Under the pieces are notes generated by a model. That model made no database searches and had not been told where the DNA came from. It saw nothing but the letters and a program-made list of their open reading frames with translations. From Micrococcales bacterium (GTDB lineage: Bacteria > Actinomycetota > Actinomycetes > Actinomycetales > Microbacteriaceae): 46,273 bases of DNA. This document shows positions 45,657 through 46,273 of this stretch, piece after piece. The stretch's first letter is position 1. The number at the start of each line of letters is the position of its first letter. The stretch lies in contig CANGIU010000011.1 of the NCBI GenBank assembly GCA_947454255.1, forward strand, positions 1 to 46,273, written 5' to 3'. The position numbers and the translations under genes were made by a program.

Positions 45657-46273
45657 ATGGTAAAACTTACAAAGATATACACAAGAACTGGTGACGAAGG
45701 ACTAACTGGCCTTTCTAACTTCAGCAGAGTTCGCAAGACAGACCCACGCATTGAGGCTTACGCTGACGTAGATGAGGCTAACTCAGCCATTGGTGTTGCT
45801 GTTTCTCTCGCTCAGAATGAGTTCGACGAGGAAACCCTCGCGCTTCTCCTTCAGATTCAGAACGAACTCTTTGATCTTGGTGCAGACCTCTCTAACCCAC
45901 TAAATGAGCACTACGAATACGAGCCTCTTCGTGTTGACGCTGTCTGGGTCGATGCTCTTGAAGCAGCTATCGACAAATACAACGCTGAACTAGACAAACT
46001 TGACTCATTCATCATCCCTGGTGGATCAGGATTAGCAGCAGGACTTCACCTAGCCCGCACTGTAGTTAGAAGAGCAGAACGAGCAACCTGGCACGCTATT
46101 GAACAGCACGGCACAGAGCCTGCGAAGAAGGGCCACACCGACGGTGGAGTCAGTCTTACGGCCGCTAAGTACCTAAACAGACTCAGCGACCTACTCTTTG
46201 TCCTAGCCCGCTACGCAAACATCAAACACGGCGGCGACGTCAAGTGGGTTCCAGCAGCCAACAGACGTGAAGC
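45657..46273 (+). CDS. PduO-type cob(I)alamin adenosyltransferase (3' end cut)
   Basis: Adenosylates cob(I)alamin with ATP to make coenzyme B12. The gene runs off the window after 205 codons without a stop. ATP-binding TRTGDEGLTG is near residues 9–18. The DPRIEAYADVDEANSAIG block, NELFDLGADLSNP, and ARTVVRRAERATW with YLNRLSDLLFVLARYAN are all PduO signatures. The ATG at 45657 has TAAACT 6 nt before it and no ribosome site. Few residues can be missing, since the family is about 190–215 long. Confidence 0.92.
   Translation, partial: MVKLTKIYTRTGDEGLTGLSNFSRVRKTDPRIEAYADVDEANSAIGVAVSLAQNEFDEETLALLLQIQNELFDLGADLSNPLNEHYEYEPLRVDAVWVDALEAAIDKYNAELDKLDSFIIPGGSGLAAGLHLARTVVRRAERATWHAIEQHGTEPAKKGHTDGGVSLTAAKYLNRLSDLLFVLARYANIKHGGDVKWVPAANRRE

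Overview
The window looks like chromosomal core sequence of a small-genome, moderate-GC actinobacterium, most likely a freshwater Microbacteriaceae of the Luna type (Rhodoluna/Aquiluna relatives). The grounds are the actinobacterial gene order dxr–rip1–ispG–proS–nusA–ylxR–infB–rbfA–truB … ribF–rpsO–pnp–M16 peptidase–dapB–thyX–dapA–rnj–ftsK, the ThyX-type thymidylate synthase, very short gaps, many GTG/TTG starts, and many genes with an actinobacterial-style -10 box directly in front of the start codon. The assignment is by gene content and style only; no database was searched. I see no tRNA, rRNA, CRISPR, prophage or insertion sequence.

Region 1 (46–29924, all on the minus strand) is a long housekeeping block. 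Read in the direction of transcription it holds isoprenoid synthesis (dxr, ispG) around a site-2 protease, prolyl-tRNA synthetase, the NusA/IF2/RbfA/TruB translation cluster, FAD synthesis (ribF), S15 and PNPase, an M16 peptidase, lysine/peptidoglycan precursor genes (dapB, dapA), thyX, RNase J and the FtsK translocase. Two departures stand out. rimP, normally just before nusA, is absent: only 52 bp separate proS and nusA. A complete phosphate transport locus (pstC-pstA-pstB, pstS, and a divergent pstS-like lipoprotein) sits between truB and ribF. Both pst transcription units are preceded by direct repeats with an exact 11-bp period, on the coding strand GTTAACC-like, which look like PhoP boxes.

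Region 2 (30000–43399) is an amine/polyamine locus. It has a GabT-type aminotransferase and a second class-III aminotransferase of unknown substrate, a PotDABC spermidine/putrescine ABC importer, alanine dehydrogenase, an orphan EccC/EssC-like FtsK/SpoIIIE ATPase, an aminobutyraldehyde-type aldehyde dehydrogenase, a divergent Lrp/AsnC regulator, and a putrescine:pyruvate-type aminotransferase. The genes support a route: imported putrescine is transaminated with pyruvate to 4-aminobutanal plus alanine, the aldehyde is oxidised to GABA, GABA is transaminated to succinate semialdehyde, and alanine dehydrogenase regenerates pyruvate. Succinate-semialdehyde dehydrogenase is not in the window. A TTTTGGCAAAA-like element recurs in the control regions of this locus.

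Region 3 (43477–46273) holds an alkylation-repair pair (ogt–tag), a small membrane protein, the YaaA peroxide-stress protein and, cut by the window end, a PduO-type cobalamin adenosyltransferase. yaaA and the adenosyltransferase diverge from only 22 bp, in which two apparent leaderless promoters have overlapping -10 boxes.

The least explained items are the orphan EccC-like ATPase, the PstS paralogue lacking the usual phosphate-contact motif, the missing rimP, and the widespread leaderless architecture.
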